From Neisseriaceae bacterium (GTDB lineage Bacteria; Pseudomonadota; Gammaproteobacteria; Burkholderiales; UBA11063): DNA of 64,000 nt. Below the pieces are notes generated by a model. It had not been told where the DNA came from, did no database searches, and saw only the letters and a list, made by a program, of their open reading frames with translations. The position numbers were made by a program, and so were the translations under genes. Where the stretch lies: contig RXJX01000018.1 in NCBI GenBank assembly GCA_003963245.1, positions 20,000 through 83,999 on the forward strand. Reading direction: 5' to 3'. This document shows, piece after piece, positions 38,509 through 47,541 of this stretch (the stretch's first letter is position 1; each line of letters opens with the position of its first letter).

Positions 38509-39311
38509 TATTTCTTTCTTATATTTGTAATACGTTGGCGTGATAGCTCAAAAATCGCCACAGTTGCAGCCATTGCCAAATTTAGTGACTCTGCTTTACC
38601 CGGCATTGGAATCGTGATATGCTGTTTAATTTTACTCAATAACTTGTCACTAATTCCATTTCCCTCATTACCTAATACCAAAGCGCAGTTCTGAGTTAAA
38701 TCTTGCTCGTATATACTTACAGATGCATGTGGAGTAAGCGCATAAATCTGCCCAGAATAGCATCGCACAAATTCATCAAGATCACAATTAGAATAAATAT
38801 TAAGCGCAAACTGGATTCCTTGTGAGGCTCTTAAAACTTTAGGATTATAAACATCAACACAGTTTTTAGAAAGAGCTATATTTTTTATACCGCCAGCACT
38901 AGCTGCGCGTAAAATCACGCCTAAATTTCCAGGATCCTGAATATGCTCTAAGACAACACAGTCAAATTGCTGACTAAAATCAAGCTCACGACTCACAGGC
39001 TGCTTAATCAGCGCAACTACGGATAATTCAGAATCAAAAATGTTTATTTTATTTAATACCTCAGCACTGACTAAAATAATTTGCTCATTTGAGAGTTTCT
39101 CAACTAAATGAGAATAGCGTGCTAAGCTAGACTCTTCAAGTAATAAATACTCAATCAAAGAATATTTCATGGCTTCAATAATCAAATGTTCACCATAGAC
39201 AACAGCCTCACGCTGCGATGCACGAAATTTACTATCACTATTCAAACGAGCAATGCGTTTAACTAGTGCATTATCTTTAGAAACAATTGTTTTAATATCG
39301 ATACCATTCAA
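38508..39311 (-). CDS. SpoU/TrmH-family RNA 2'-O-methyltransferase
   Basis: A 267-residue RNA methyltransferase with the SpoU motifs. An N-terminal substrate-binding part (VYGEHLIIEAMKYSLIEYLL) precedes the knotted domain: VVLEHIQDPGNLGVILRAA (motif 1), CALVLGNEGNGIS (motif 2) and IPMPGKAESLNLAMAATVAI (motif 3). It resembles RlmB/TsnR-type 23S rRNA methylases; the target base is not predictable. The apparent start is a TTG placed directly behind the T-run of the preceding terminator, with AGGT from the terminator stem as the only Shine-Dalgarno candidate. The start is therefore uncertain. Confidence 0.85.
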   Translation of the reverse strand: MNGIDIKTIVSKDNALVKRIARLNSDSKFRASQREAVVYGEHLIIEAMKYSLIEYLLLEESSLARYSHLVEKLSNEQIILVSAEVLNKINIFDSELSVVALIKQPVSRELDFSQQFDCVVLEHIQDPGNLGVILRAASAGGIKNIALSKNCVDVYNPKVLRASQGIQFALNIYSNCDLDEFVRCYSGQIYALTPHASVSIYEQDLTQNCALVLGNEGNGISDKLLSKIKQHITIPMPGKAESLNLAMAATVAIFELSRQRITNIRKK

Positions 39312-39340
39312 AAAAATACCTACACAAAGGTAGGTATTTT
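39307..39340 (-). terminator. Terminator of the alr-ald unit
   Basis: An 11-base perfect stem, AAAATACCTAC (39313-39323) and GTAGGTATTTT (39330-39340), with a 6-base loop. Read on the minus strand it is followed by seven T. It lies between ald and the SpoU methyltransferase gene and abuts the start codon of the latter. Confidence 0.8.
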
Positions 39341-39408
39341 AACAAATTTTGTAAGTACTCGGACTAATTTGCAATAACATTGCTACAGAGTCCAAATCTT
39401 CAATTAAA

Positions 39409-40521
39409 TTATAAGCAGGACAATGGATCTACATAGTTGTAGCCCAAATCACGAGCGACAGCGTAATACGTCACATTGCCACGACAAATATTCAAGCCAT
39501 TCAACAAATGACGATTTTCTTGTACTGCTTGCTTCCAACCTTTGTTGGCTAATTCAACTACAAATGGCAAGGTAGCGTTAGTTAGCGCTAAAGTTGAAGT
39601 TTTAGCAACCGCTCCTGGCATATTTGCCACACAATAATGCACTACATCATCCACAATATAAGTAGGGCTTTCATGAGTCGTTGGCATTGAAGTCTCAAAG
39701 CAGCCACCTTGGTCAATTGCAACATCAACCAAAACCGCGCCTTTTTTCATTTCTTTCAACATGCTGCGAGAGACAAGTTTCGGTGCTGCAGAGCCTGGAA
39801 TCAATACCGCACCCACAATCATGTGTGCGGAACGAATTGCTTTCTCCAAATTCATGTGATTACTATAGATGGTTTTGATTCTACCTTGAAAATCATTATC
39901 AATTTTTTTGAGCAAATTTAAATTGCGGTCAAAGATAGTCACATCCGCTCCAAGACCAGCAGCCATACGCGCAGCGTTAAGACCAACTACTCCTCCGCCA
40001 ATTACTACAACATTGGCAGGCTTTACACCGGGTACGCCACCAAGAAGTACACCACAGCCACCATTATGACGCTCCAACGTATGTGCACCAGCTTGAATTG
40101 CCAAACGACCAGCGACTTCAGACATTGGCGCAAGCAATGGCAAACCGCCAAAATCGTCAGTCACAGTTTCATAAGCAATCGCAACGCAATCAGACTCTAA
40201 TAGACCTTTAGTTTGCTCAGAATCTGCCGCTAAATGCAAATAGGTAAATAATAACTGTCCAGGTCGAAGTAGTTTGTATTCAGACGGTTGAGGCTCTTTA
40301 ACTTTAACGATCATTTCACATTGGGCAAAAACTTCCTGTACCGATTTTGCAATCATAGCACCAGCTTTAACATAATCTTCGTCGCCGTAGCCAATTGATA
40401 AACCAGCGTTGGTTTCAACTAAAATCTGATGTCCATGTCGTACTAACTCATAAACTCCTGCTGGAGTCATACCAACCCGATATTCGTGATTTTTGATTTC
40501 CTTAGGCACACCAATTAGCAT
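39409..40521 (-). CDS. ald: Alanine dehydrogenase
   Basis: Ald interconverts L-alanine and pyruvate plus ammonia with NAD. The 370-residue protein begins [20 protein letters not shown] at ATG 40521, with AGAGG seven bases upstream; a TTG six bases earlier is less likely. Other motifs are [20 protein letters not shown], the NAD site [37 protein letters not shown] and [18 protein letters not shown]. It follows alr by about 40 bases. Together racemase and dehydrogenase would turn D-alanine into pyruvate and ammonia. Confidence 0.95.
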   Translation of the reverse strand: MLIGVPKEIKNHEYRVGMTPAGVYELVRHGHQILVETNAGLSIGYGDEDYVKAGAMIAKSVQEVFAQCEMIVKVKEPQPSEYKLLRPGQLLFTYLHLAADSEQTKGLLESDCVAIAYETVTDDFGGLPLLAPMSEVAGRLAIQAGAHTLERHNGGCGVLLGGVPGVKPANVVVIGGGVVGLNAARMAAGLGADVTIFDRNLNLLKKIDNDFQGRIKTIYSNHMNLEKAIRSAHMIVGAVLIPGSAAPKLVSRSMLKEMKKGAVLVDVAIDQGGCFETSMPTTHESPTYIVDDVVHYCVANMPGAVAKTSTLALTNATLPFVVELANKGWKQAVQENRHLLNGLNICRGNVTYYAVARDLGYNYVDPLSCL

Positions 40522-40562
40522 AATCAACCTCTTTAAAACAATAGTATTCTATCAACAGGCAA

Positions 40563-41675
40563 TTAGTTTACCAAAACCCGACGAACCCGGTCGTTAAAAC
40601 CAACTAAAATCTCATAATTAATCGTATTTAGCTTATCCGCCAACTCATCTAGCAAAATCTCCTGATCACCCTGCTTACCAATCAAAATTACCTCGTCACC
40701 AACCTTAGCCTCATCATCCGGCCCCATATCAACCATTAACATATCCATACAAACATTACCAACAATAGGATATTTTTTACCACCAATTAAGACCTGACCA
40801 AGGTTAGATAAACCGCGACGGTAACCATCACCATAACCAATTTGGATAGTAGCAATATGAGTTGTATCACCCGTATAATAACGATGACTATAACTAATTC
40901 CTTGCCCCTTAGCTACCGTTTTAAAGTGTAGTACTCTTGCAGTTAAACTGAAACACGGTTTAATCTTACTTAGATGACCATGCGTAACTTTGCCTGCAGG
41001 AAAGTAGCCATAACTCATCAAACCCGGACGTACCATATCAAAATAACTTTGAGGATAATATGCAACTCCACCAGAGTTTGCTAAATGGCATATCACAGAT
41101 GGTTTTTGCTGTTTGATATAGTCTGCAATATCACCAAATAATTGAATTTGCTCTTCAGTCAAGGTAGGCTCCAAACCATCGCTTGCTGCAAAATGCGAAT
41201 AAACGCCGATTAACTCCAAACATGGGTGCTTCAAAACAAAATCAATCAGTTCTTTTGCACTACTAATTCCGACCCCAATTCGATTCATTCCGGTATCAAC
41301 ACCAATGTGTACTTTACACGTTATGTTTTTAGATACACAATATTTAGCTAGTGCATCAGCTTTTTCTTGCGAGGCAACTGTAATTTCAAGATTATTACTA
41401 ATTAACTCTGGAATTTGCTCATCATCAAAAGATCCAAAGACTAGAATCGGTTTGCGGATTTGATGTTCAACCAATAACCTCCCCTCCTCAAAACACGATA
41501 CAGCTAAATAATCGACATACGGTTCTGCAACTTGAGAAATTTCAACTATTCCATGACCATAACCATTAGCTTTAACGGGAACGCACAATTTTACATTATT
41601 ACCAATTTGTTTACGAATGGACTGAAGATTAGTTATAAATTGCTGAGTATTGATTTTAATTATGGTTGGATGCAT
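40563..41675 (-). CDS. alr: Alanine racemase
   Basis: A 370-residue fold-type III PLP enzyme interconverting L- and D-alanine. The PLP lysine is in VPVKANGYGHG. Other signatures are GVDTGMNRIGV, YSHFAASDG, HLANSGGVAYYP, RPGLMSYGY, QIGYGDGYRRGLSN and GNVCMDMLMVDMG. The arrangement with ald suggests alanine catabolism, but it may also supply D-alanine for peptidoglycan if it is the only racemase. It is divergent from fetA across a 122-base gap that has a TATAAT-like box on the minus strand near 41712. Confidence 0.95.
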   Translation of the reverse strand: MHPTIIKINTQQFITNLQSIRKQIGNNVKLCVPVKANGYGHGIVEISQVAEPYVDYLAVSCFEEGRLLVEHQIRKPILVFGSFDDEQIPELISNNLEITVASQEKADALAKYCVSKNITCKVHIGVDTGMNRIGVGISSAKELIDFVLKHPCLELIGVYSHFAASDGLEPTLTEEQIQLFGDIADYIKQQKPSVICHLANSGGVAYYPQSYFDMVRPGLMSYGYFPAGKVTHGHLSKIKPCFSLTARVLHFKTVAKGQGISYSHRYYTGDTTHIATIQIGYGDGYRRGLSNLGQVLIGGKKYPIVGNVCMDMLMVDMGPDDEAKVGDEVILIGKQGDQEILLDELADKLNTINYEILVGFNDRVRRVLVN

Positions 41676-41797
41676 ATCAAGAATTCCTTTTATGAATTTA
41701 TATATCCCCCTAGATTATACAACTAATACTACGTTTTGCGTACAAATTAGAATAGTAATATTATCTATAACAATCAACAGAAAAAGCTTAAATAAAG

Positions 41798-42523
41798 ATG
41801 TTAAAATTTTGGCTTAGATTCTTATATACTTTTGAGAAAAAGAGTAGTAAATTGCCAATTCTAAAACTTTCAAATCTCGGCTTAAAAAATGCCGATAAAT
41901 TAATACTTAACGATGTATCTCTAGATATTGAAGCAGGTGAATCATTAGCAATTATTGGAGCTTCGGGCTGTGGTAAAAGTAGCTTACTACGCATATTAGC
42001 AAATTTGACTACGCCAAGTAGTGGAGCTGCTTATTACCAGAAGCAAAATTATACTCAGATTAATCCAACTATCTTGCGGCGAAAAGTCGGATATTGCTTT
42101 CAAATCCCATGTCTGTTTGGAGAAACAGTTTACGACAATCTGCTTTTTCCATTTCAAGTTCATTCAGAAAAGTATAATCCACAAAAAGTGCAAAAACTTT
42201 TTGAACAATTTGAACTCAATCCAGCTTTAGAAAATAGTTCAGTGACTATGCTTTCGGGGGGTGAAAAGCAACGCATTGCCCTAATCAGAAGCTTATTATT
42301 TTTACCTGAAGTTTTATTACTGGATGAAATAACTTCCGCCTTAGATCATGAAAACACTTTAATAGTTGAACGAGTACTCGAAAACATCAATGCACAGGGC
42401 GTTAGTTTAGTTTGGGTTACGCATAGTCTTGAACAAAGCCAACGAATAGCCAATAGAATCATCACAATGAAAGATGGCGCAATTACTAGTGAACATAAGG
42501 GAGCGCGCAATGCATCAAGTTAG
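41798..42523 (+). CDS. fetA: FetA-like ABC transporter ATP-binding protein
   Basis: A 241-residue ATPase closely resembling E. coli FetA (YbbL), which with FetB exports iron and raises oxidative stress tolerance. Walker A is GASGCGKSS, the signature is LSGGEKQR, Walker B is LLLDEITSALD, and the FetA-like VYDNLLFPFQVHSEK follows the Q-loop CFQIPCLFG. The N-terminus is about 15 residues longer than in E. coli. A TTG at 41852 would give the usual length, so the start is not certain. It overlaps fetB by 14 bases. Confidence 0.9.
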   Translation: MLKFWLRFLYTFEKKSSKLPILKLSNLGLKNADKLILNDVSLDIEAGESLAIIGASGCGKSSLLRILANLTTPSSGAAYYQKQNYTQINPTILRRKVGYCFQIPCLFGETVYDNLLFPFQVHSEKYNPQKVQKLFEQFELNPALENSSVTMLSGGEKQRIALIRSLLFLPEVLLLDEITSALDHENTLIVERVLENINAQGVSLVWVTHSLEQSQRIANRIITMKDGAITSEHKGARNASS

Positions 42524-43271
42524 TCAAGTTAGTAATACATCATTATTTTTTGCTTCATCGTTGATTTTAATAACGCTATTTTTTTCATACTGGCAGAAGC
42601 TTAAACTAGAAAAAGATACCATTATCAGCGTGTTACGAGCTGTAGTTCAACTAATAGCAATTGGTTATGTACTGGAATTTATTTTTGGTCAAAAAAGCGT
42701 TTGGTTTACCAGTTTATTATTACTATTTATGATTCTTAACGCAGCGTACAATGCCGCGCGGCGCGGCGCCGGAATAAAACATGGTTTTCCAATTTCATGT
42801 CTGGCAATCGGTATCGGTACAGTCGTGACACTAAGTGTACTAATTTGTTCTAAAACAATTCATTTTAGTGCTTATCAGGTTATCCCAGTAAGTGGCATGA
42901 TTATTGGTAATGCAATGATTGCACTCGGCTTATGTTATAAGCAATTACTTAAAGATTTTCAACAAAAGCGCAACGAAATTGAAACCAAACTGGCTCTTGG
43001 CTCAGATATTTTACCCTCTGCGATCAACCTAGTGCGGGATGCATTAAAAACAGGCACCATTCCAACATTAGACTCAGCTAAAACATTAGGGATTGTTTCT
43101 CTTCCTGGTATGATGACAGGATTAATTTTGGCGGGTACATCGCCGCTTGCAGCAGTAAAATATCAGATTATGGTAACTTTCATGTTGCTGGCAACTACTT
43201 CAATCGCTTCATTTATCGCCTGCTTTTTAGCTTATCGTGGCTTTTTTAACTCACAAAAACAGCTAGTTTAA
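42510..43271 (+). CDS. fetB: FetB/UPF0014 family inner-membrane exporter subunit
   Basis: A 253-residue membrane protein with about seven hydrophobic helices, the permease partner of FetA. Characteristic stretches are RAVVQLIAIGYVLEFIF, the VIPVSGMIIGNAMIALGLCY helix, LIRD-like LVRDALKTGTIPTLDSAKTL and VSLPGMMTGLILAGTSPLAA. ATG at 42510 with GGGAG upstream is chosen over an earlier in-frame ATG. Its stop is only 8 bases from the end of the convergent mdcH gene. Confidence 0.93.
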   Translation: MHQVSQVSNTSLFFASSLILITLFFSYWQKLKLEKDTIISVLRAVVQLIAIGYVLEFIFGQKSVWFTSLLLLFMILNAAYNAARRGAGIKHGFPISCLAIGIGTVVTLSVLICSKTIHFSAYQVIPVSGMIIGNAMIALGLCYKQLLKDFQQKRNEIETKLALGSDILPSAINLVRDALKTGTIPTLDSAKTLGIVSLPGMMTGLILAGTSPLAAVKYQIMVTFMLLATTSIASFIACFLAYRGFFNSQKQLV

Positions 43272-43279
43272 TTTCTAAA

Positions 43280-44209
43280 TCATTCAAGATTTTTATTAAC
43301 CCAGTTGACTATACCAGCAAGCGAAGAAAAATCATTAAATGAACGAACTTTTAATCCTAAATTTAAATTATTGATAATATTCGTTAATGCCTTACCTGCT
43401 CCAAGCTCAAGGATCACATTAACACCAAGCTCCTGCATTACTTCTACCGCATGACTAAAATGAATCATTTTGGAAATTTGCTGGCTAAGCGATGCAATGC
43501 CATCTTTTGCAGTATAAATAACCTGATTATCAACAGTTGCGACAATTGGTGTGGTTAAATCACGCCATGATTGTTTGCCAAGATACTCGGCAAAACCTTT
43601 ACTTGCATTATTTAACAATAATGTGTGCGATGCTAAACTAACTTTTATCCACGTTAATTTAAACATAGGAAATTTAAGACTTAGCATATTGTATAAGCAC
43701 TGTAAATCAGTAACTAAACCTCCTACCACCCAATTATCTCGTGAATTTTGTATTGCCGGATACACCGAAAAGATAGAACAGTTTTGTAAAAGCTGCTCTT
43801 GTGAAATACCGCTAATTGCTAAAAGAGTGCTTAGCTGATGCTGTTGCGCGGCAGTATCCATTAATTCGGCACGCTTTTTTGCCAAGTCAATTAAAACATT
43901 AAAATCACAAGCACCACCGCATGCATAGGCACTTAACTCACCTAAGCTATAACCAGCAAAAGCAATCGGAACAGGTAATTGCTCTTTAAGTAATTGCCAC
44001 TGTACATAGCTTAATCCGGCAATTAATGGCTGTGCATAGTGATTTGTGAATAGCTCTTGCTCACTGAGTAAAATCTGCGGGAATAGTTGGCACGATAGTT
44101 GTTGCTCCAATTTATTAATTAAAGCTTCCGACTCTGGGTAAGCTGCCAGAGAACTAAACATACCAAAACTTTGATTACCCTGCCCGCTACAAACAATCCC
44201 TAGGCCCAT
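43280..44209 (-). CDS. mdcH: Malonate decarboxylase malonyl transferase (epsilon) subunit
   Basis: A 309-residue malonyl-CoA:ACP transacylase that charges the acyl carrier of malonate decarboxylase with its first malonyl group. It has the FabD-like fold with GIVCSGQGNQSFGMF at the start, the nucleophile elbow FAGYSLGELSAYA (serine in GxSxG), and VILELGAGKALTNII near the end. It is the last gene of the mdc operon and overlaps mdcB by 10 bases. Confidence 0.9.
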   Translation of the reverse strand: MGLGIVCSGQGNQSFGMFSSLAAYPESEALINKLEQQLSCQLFPQILLSEQELFTNHYAQPLIAGLSYVQWQLLKEQLPVPIAFAGYSLGELSAYACGGACDFNVLIDLAKKRAELMDTAAQQHQLSTLLAISGISQEQLLQNCSIFSVYPAIQNSRDNWVVGGLVTDLQCLYNMLSLKFPMFKLTWIKVSLASHTLLLNNASKGFAEYLGKQSWRDLTTPIVATVDNQVIYTAKDGIASLSQQISKMIHFSHAVEVMQELGVNVILELGAGKALTNIINNLNLGLKVRSFNDFSSLAGIVNWVNKNLE

Positions 44210-45030
44210 AAGTCAACCTCCGCATGGTAAACAAAAATCGTTGCTGCCAATAAGTCTGCACAGCCACCTGGACTTAAATTACGTGCTATAAATTGTTGGT
44301 GTATTAACTGAGCCTGTAATAGCCAATCATTTTGAGTTATTCCACCCCCGTTAATAAAGCTCCGAGCTTGCTCTTGTGCAAATTTTAAACCAGTTAAACC
44401 ACCACGGTAGAGTAAATTTGTATCTTCTACTTGTGCAAGCAAGTAATAGAACAACTGTAGATACGCAGCCTCATTATGTTCTAGATAAAATTGTTTTAGC
44501 AATGGTAAATACTCACTAAAAATATCTTCAAATCCGCCAGCAGCATGCTGAATAATATCACAATTATTTGATAGAGAATATTTATCCCGAACTTGCTGCC
44601 CATGTGATGTTTTAGGTGTACGATGTTTTAAAATAGCTTCTCCCCAAAGACTACGAATCAATTTAGGAATTGAATTTATCTTGCTATTTGTCGAATAGGC
44701 AGCGGCACAGGCTGCGACCAAAATACCTATTATAAAAATTGCACCACGATGAGTATTAATACCATTTGTTGCATTCAACATTGTATTTTCAGCTAATTGA
44801 CCTGCTGTAACCAATTCAGGAAATGGTGCATTATTTATACCCAATTCCACCATCTGCGACCAATAACTATCAAGTACCTTGATACTTGCTAAAAAGGTAT
44901 GGTGATCCATGTCCTGATGACTTCCGCTATCCTTAAAACTAACCAATCCAGCTTTAGGATAACATTTTAATTCGGCATACAGAGAATTATTTGCCAGTAA
45001 AACTATGCGCTGCTGCCAATTATCAATCAC
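44200..45030 (-). CDS. mdcB: Triphosphoribosyl-dephospho-CoA synthase
   Basis: A 276-residue CitG/MdcB enzyme that makes 2'-(5''-triphosphoribosyl)-3'-dephospho-CoA, the precursor of the malonate decarboxylase prosthetic group. Signature parts are the AELKCYPKAGLVSFKDSGSH start, LNATNGINTHRGAIFIIGIL, and SPGGCADLLAATIFVYH at the end. The start is GTG and overlaps the mdcG stop by 4 bases. Confidence 0.92.
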   Translation of the reverse strand: MIDNWQQRIVLLANNSLYAELKCYPKAGLVSFKDSGSHQDMDHHTFLASIKVLDSYWSQMVELGINNAPFPELVTAGQLAENTMLNATNGINTHRGAIFIIGILVAACAAAYSTNSKINSIPKLIRSLWGEAILKHRTPKTSHGQQVRDKYSLSNNCDIIQHAAGGFEDIFSEYLPLLKQFYLEHNEAAYLQLFYYLLAQVEDTNLLYRGGLTGLKFAQEQARSFINGGGITQNDWLLQAQLIHQQFIARNLSPGGCADLLAATIFVYHAEVDLWA

Positions 45031-45635
45031 GCTAATTGTTCCAACAGGATATTGCGATGAGTAAACCCCACCTCACTAAAACCTTTATATAATACTTTCT
45101 CTGAATCGGAAAACCATTCCCGCCAAGCAATAGCACTTCCGTCTGGAAAGATTAATTCTCCATCAATGTGTCGTCTGCAAGCCACTGCTAGATCATCTAA
45201 TAGAGACACGATCTGTTCCAACTGATAATGTGTCGTAATATGCAATAAAATGTCTAAATCAGAATCAGGATGAATATAGCTTTTCTTAGTTAAAATTTGC
45301 CAACTAAACGAGCCATAAACGCATGGTTTAAAGTTCAATAACTCAAGTTTTCTAATTTGTTTACCGAATACCACAGACTCGGCAAAAAGTGATACAGTTT
45401 TAACCAAAGATAATGGCGCGCTGTGTAAAATTATTTTTTCAATCGGAACCAACTCGCTATGGCGAGAAAGTTGCTTATTCACTCCATCGCACCAAGCAAC
45501 ATTCAGGTAAGAATTCGTCAAATTAGTTTGTCGAGTTACCACGCAAGGAAGCTTTTGCATAACCCAATCACGTAATTCTGAACTATATTCAAATTCGAGA
45601 TCAAGCCAGACTAAATCGTGGCGCTTAAAATTCAT
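45027..45635 (-). CDS. mdcG: Malonate decarboxylase holo-ACP synthase
   Basis: A 202-residue phosphoribosyl-dephospho-CoA transferase that attaches the prosthetic group to the carrier serine. It starts RHDLVWLDLEFEYSSELRDW and carries the nucleotidyltransferase motif VYGSFSWQ then HPDSDLDILLHI, whose aspartates bind the metal. ATGA overlap with mdcE. Confidence 0.9.
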   Translation of the reverse strand: MNFKRHDLVWLDLEFEYSSELRDWVMQKLPCVVTRQTNLTNSYLNVAWCDGVNKQLSRHSELVPIEKIILHSAPLSLVKTVSLFAESVVFGKQIRKLELLNFKPCVYGSFSWQILTKKSYIHPDSDLDILLHITTHYQLEQIVSLLDDLAVACRRHIDGELIFPDGSAIAWREWFSDSEKVLYKGFSEVGFTHRNILLEQLA

Positions 45636-46336
45636 TTAGCCGCCAAAATATCATCAACAACCTTGGCAGCTAAACTTCGCCCACCACGAGAAGCACCTTG
45701 TCTGCGCCAATGATGAATATCGGTAGAATGTAGTAGTAACTCATTAACTCGCGGCATAAACTCTTCTGCGGGAATAACTGCTTCGACAGCTCCCAGACGG
45801 AAGTAGTTTTCTGCGCCAGGCGCAAAAATGGCTGAGCTCTTGCTCAGCTCTTCAAGTTTTTCAACCGGAACTTTGGTTACCCGCGACATTGCATCTAACC
45901 ACATTACCGCGATTTGTGCCTCTTCTAGCGCGAAAATATAATCGGCATTCAGTGCACTGGCGATAAACGCGCCACCTAAAGCTTTACCATAAACCAAAGC
46001 AAAAATCTTATGTCCTTGCGCGCGTGCCAGATTAAAGATTGCAATTAAATGCCCATAGTAACTATTTAAACCGAGCAACTCGGCATTGTGGCTAACTTTT
46101 TGTCCTGCGGTATCAATCACGAGACAAATTGGACGCTTCGGATAATTTTCGATTGTATCTAAAATAAAATCAGCTAGTTTAATGCTCATGGCATTATCTA
46201 AGCTTGCTTGATTAACAATTCCACATAATGCAAATGTTTGCTCTTGGTAGCTAAATTCACCGAGCAGTACATCTTGTTCAACTGTTGTTTTAGCGTTACT
46301 ACCAAATGTAGCACTAATTAATTGTTGGTATTCCAT
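45632..46336 (-). CDS. mdcE: Malonate decarboxylase gamma subunit
   Basis: A 234-residue crotonase-fold subunit of the carboxy-lyase component; with the beta subunit it releases CO2 from malonyl-S-ACP. Typical stretches are RPICLVIDTAGQKVSHNAEL, GKALGGAFIASALNADYIFA and VMWLDAMSRVTKVPVEKLEE. It is 2 bases after the fused mdcC-mdcD gene and overlaps mdcG by 4. Confidence 0.9.
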   Translation of the reverse strand: MEYQQLISATFGSNAKTTVEQDVLLGEFSYQEQTFALCGIVNQASLDNAMSIKLADFILDTIENYPKRPICLVIDTAGQKVSHNAELLGLNSYYGHLIAIFNLARAQGHKIFALVYGKALGGAFIASALNADYIFALEEAQIAVMWLDAMSRVTKVPVEKLEELSKSSAIFAPGAENYFRLGAVEAVIPAEEFMPRVNELLLHSTDIHHWRRQGASRGGRSLAAKVVDDILAAK

Positions 46337-46338
46337 GA

Positions 46339-47538
46339 CTACTCCGCTAATGATTGTTGTAATTGTTGAAATTTCGCATCACTCAAGTTTGATACTTGTT
46401 CAGGATTACTAACTCCCAGATCATGCCAAATATCAAGTGCATCATGATAGTTGGCATATTTAGTAACTAATTGTGCCAAGCGCAAATTATCAGCGCGTAA
46501 ACCATCCAAAGTAAGTGTAACTGGATGATCTAATGCATCTTTGATTTGATGATGAAGTTTATCTATTTCAGGAACACAATATTCAGACAACCCTAGCAAT
46601 GCACGATGTTTACCACCACAGGTTCGCCATACCAATGCGCGGTCTTTGGAGTCATATTCATCAACCCCCATCACGGTTTCTATCACTTCGGGTCCTGACA
46701 CCCCACTACGCCCTTGTTCACTAATAAACAAATTATCTGCACATGCAGCAGTAATGCCAATACCGCCAAAAGCTCCATTTTTACCAGCTACAACAGCAAC
46801 TACCGGAATATTATTTAGCCGCAGTGCAAAAATACTTCGAATTATTTCACTGATCGCAATTTCACCAGCATTAGCTTCCTGTAAACGAACCCCGCCACTA
46901 TCGAGTAATAAAATCACACCACTCACTTTACGCTCTAGCGCTCGTAAGCACATTCCGGCAATTTTTGCACCATTTATCTCACCAACCGCACCACCAATAA
47001 AGTTAGCTTGTTGCGCAATTATCGCAATTTCTTTACCATCAAACTTAGCATCACCGATCACTACTCCATCATCAAATGACGTTAATAAATCAAGCTGACC
47101 AAGATGCGGGCTAGTCACTTGTGCTGCGGGTGGCAAAATTTCTTTAAAGCTACTCTCATCAACCAGAGCCATAATTCGCTCACGCGGCGTAAGCTCAACA
47201 TAATGTGAATTAGTTATATGCTTATTTGCTGATGCAATCAGGTAGGTTTCATAGGCTTGACGCAGGCGTAATGCTACAATTGCCGGGGTTGCACCACTAT
47301 CATGCAAAATAAATTCCAATCCGCCAATAGCAAATTTAGCCGCAAAATCACTAAGCACGGCATGCCAAATCTCGGAGTACCCTGCTACACTAGTATCTAT
47401 TATAAATTTGGCGCTAAGATTATCAGCATTTTGCAATAATAAAATCTCCAGATTGCCCGAGTTTACCACTCCGATGCTTAAACCAAATACTCCTCGAGGT
47501 GCGACCGTGCTGGCTATATTATAATTTAGTTGTTCCAT
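46339..47538 (-). CDS. mdcCD: Fused malonate decarboxylase acyl carrier (delta) and beta subunits, MdcC-MdcD
   Basis: A 399-residue protein about 100 residues longer than a normal MdcD. The first ~103 residues match the whole MdcC acyl carrier: MEQLNYNIAS start, VVNSGNLEIL around Ser27 (Ser25 in Klebsiella MdcC carries the prosthetic group), and FILHDSGATPAIVALRLRQA at the end. After a short linker the MdcD carboxylyase domain begins with YVELTPRERIMALVDESSF. It continues with VGEINGAKIAGMCLRALERK, VILLLDSGGVRLQEANAGEI and the SGPEVIETVMGVDEYD motif. No separate mdcC exists between mdcA and this gene, which supports a true fusion. Confidence 0.88.
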   Translation of the reverse strand: MEQLNYNIASTVAPRGVFGLSIGVVNSGNLEILLLQNADNLSAKFIIDTSVAGYSEIWHAVLSDFAAKFAIGGLEFILHDSGATPAIVALRLRQAYETYLIASANKHITNSHYVELTPRERIMALVDESSFKEILPPAAQVTSPHLGQLDLLTSFDDGVVIGDAKFDGKEIAIIAQQANFIGGAVGEINGAKIAGMCLRALERKVSGVILLLDSGGVRLQEANAGEIAISEIIRSIFALRLNNIPVVAVVAGKNGAFGGIGITAACADNLFISEQGRSGVSGPEVIETVMGVDEYDSKDRALVWRTCGGKHRALLGLSEYCVPEIDKLHHQIKDALDHPVTLTLDGLRADNLRLAQLVTKYANYHDALDIWHDLGVSNPEQVSNLSDAKFQQLQQSLAE

Positions 47539-47541
47539 ATC

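Noticed and set aside
46646..47098. 150-codon open frame on the plus strand inside mdcCD
   Set aside because: It lies wholly opposite a well-conserved gene and its low-complexity Ser/Pro/Thr/Ile-rich product looks like an antisense shadow.
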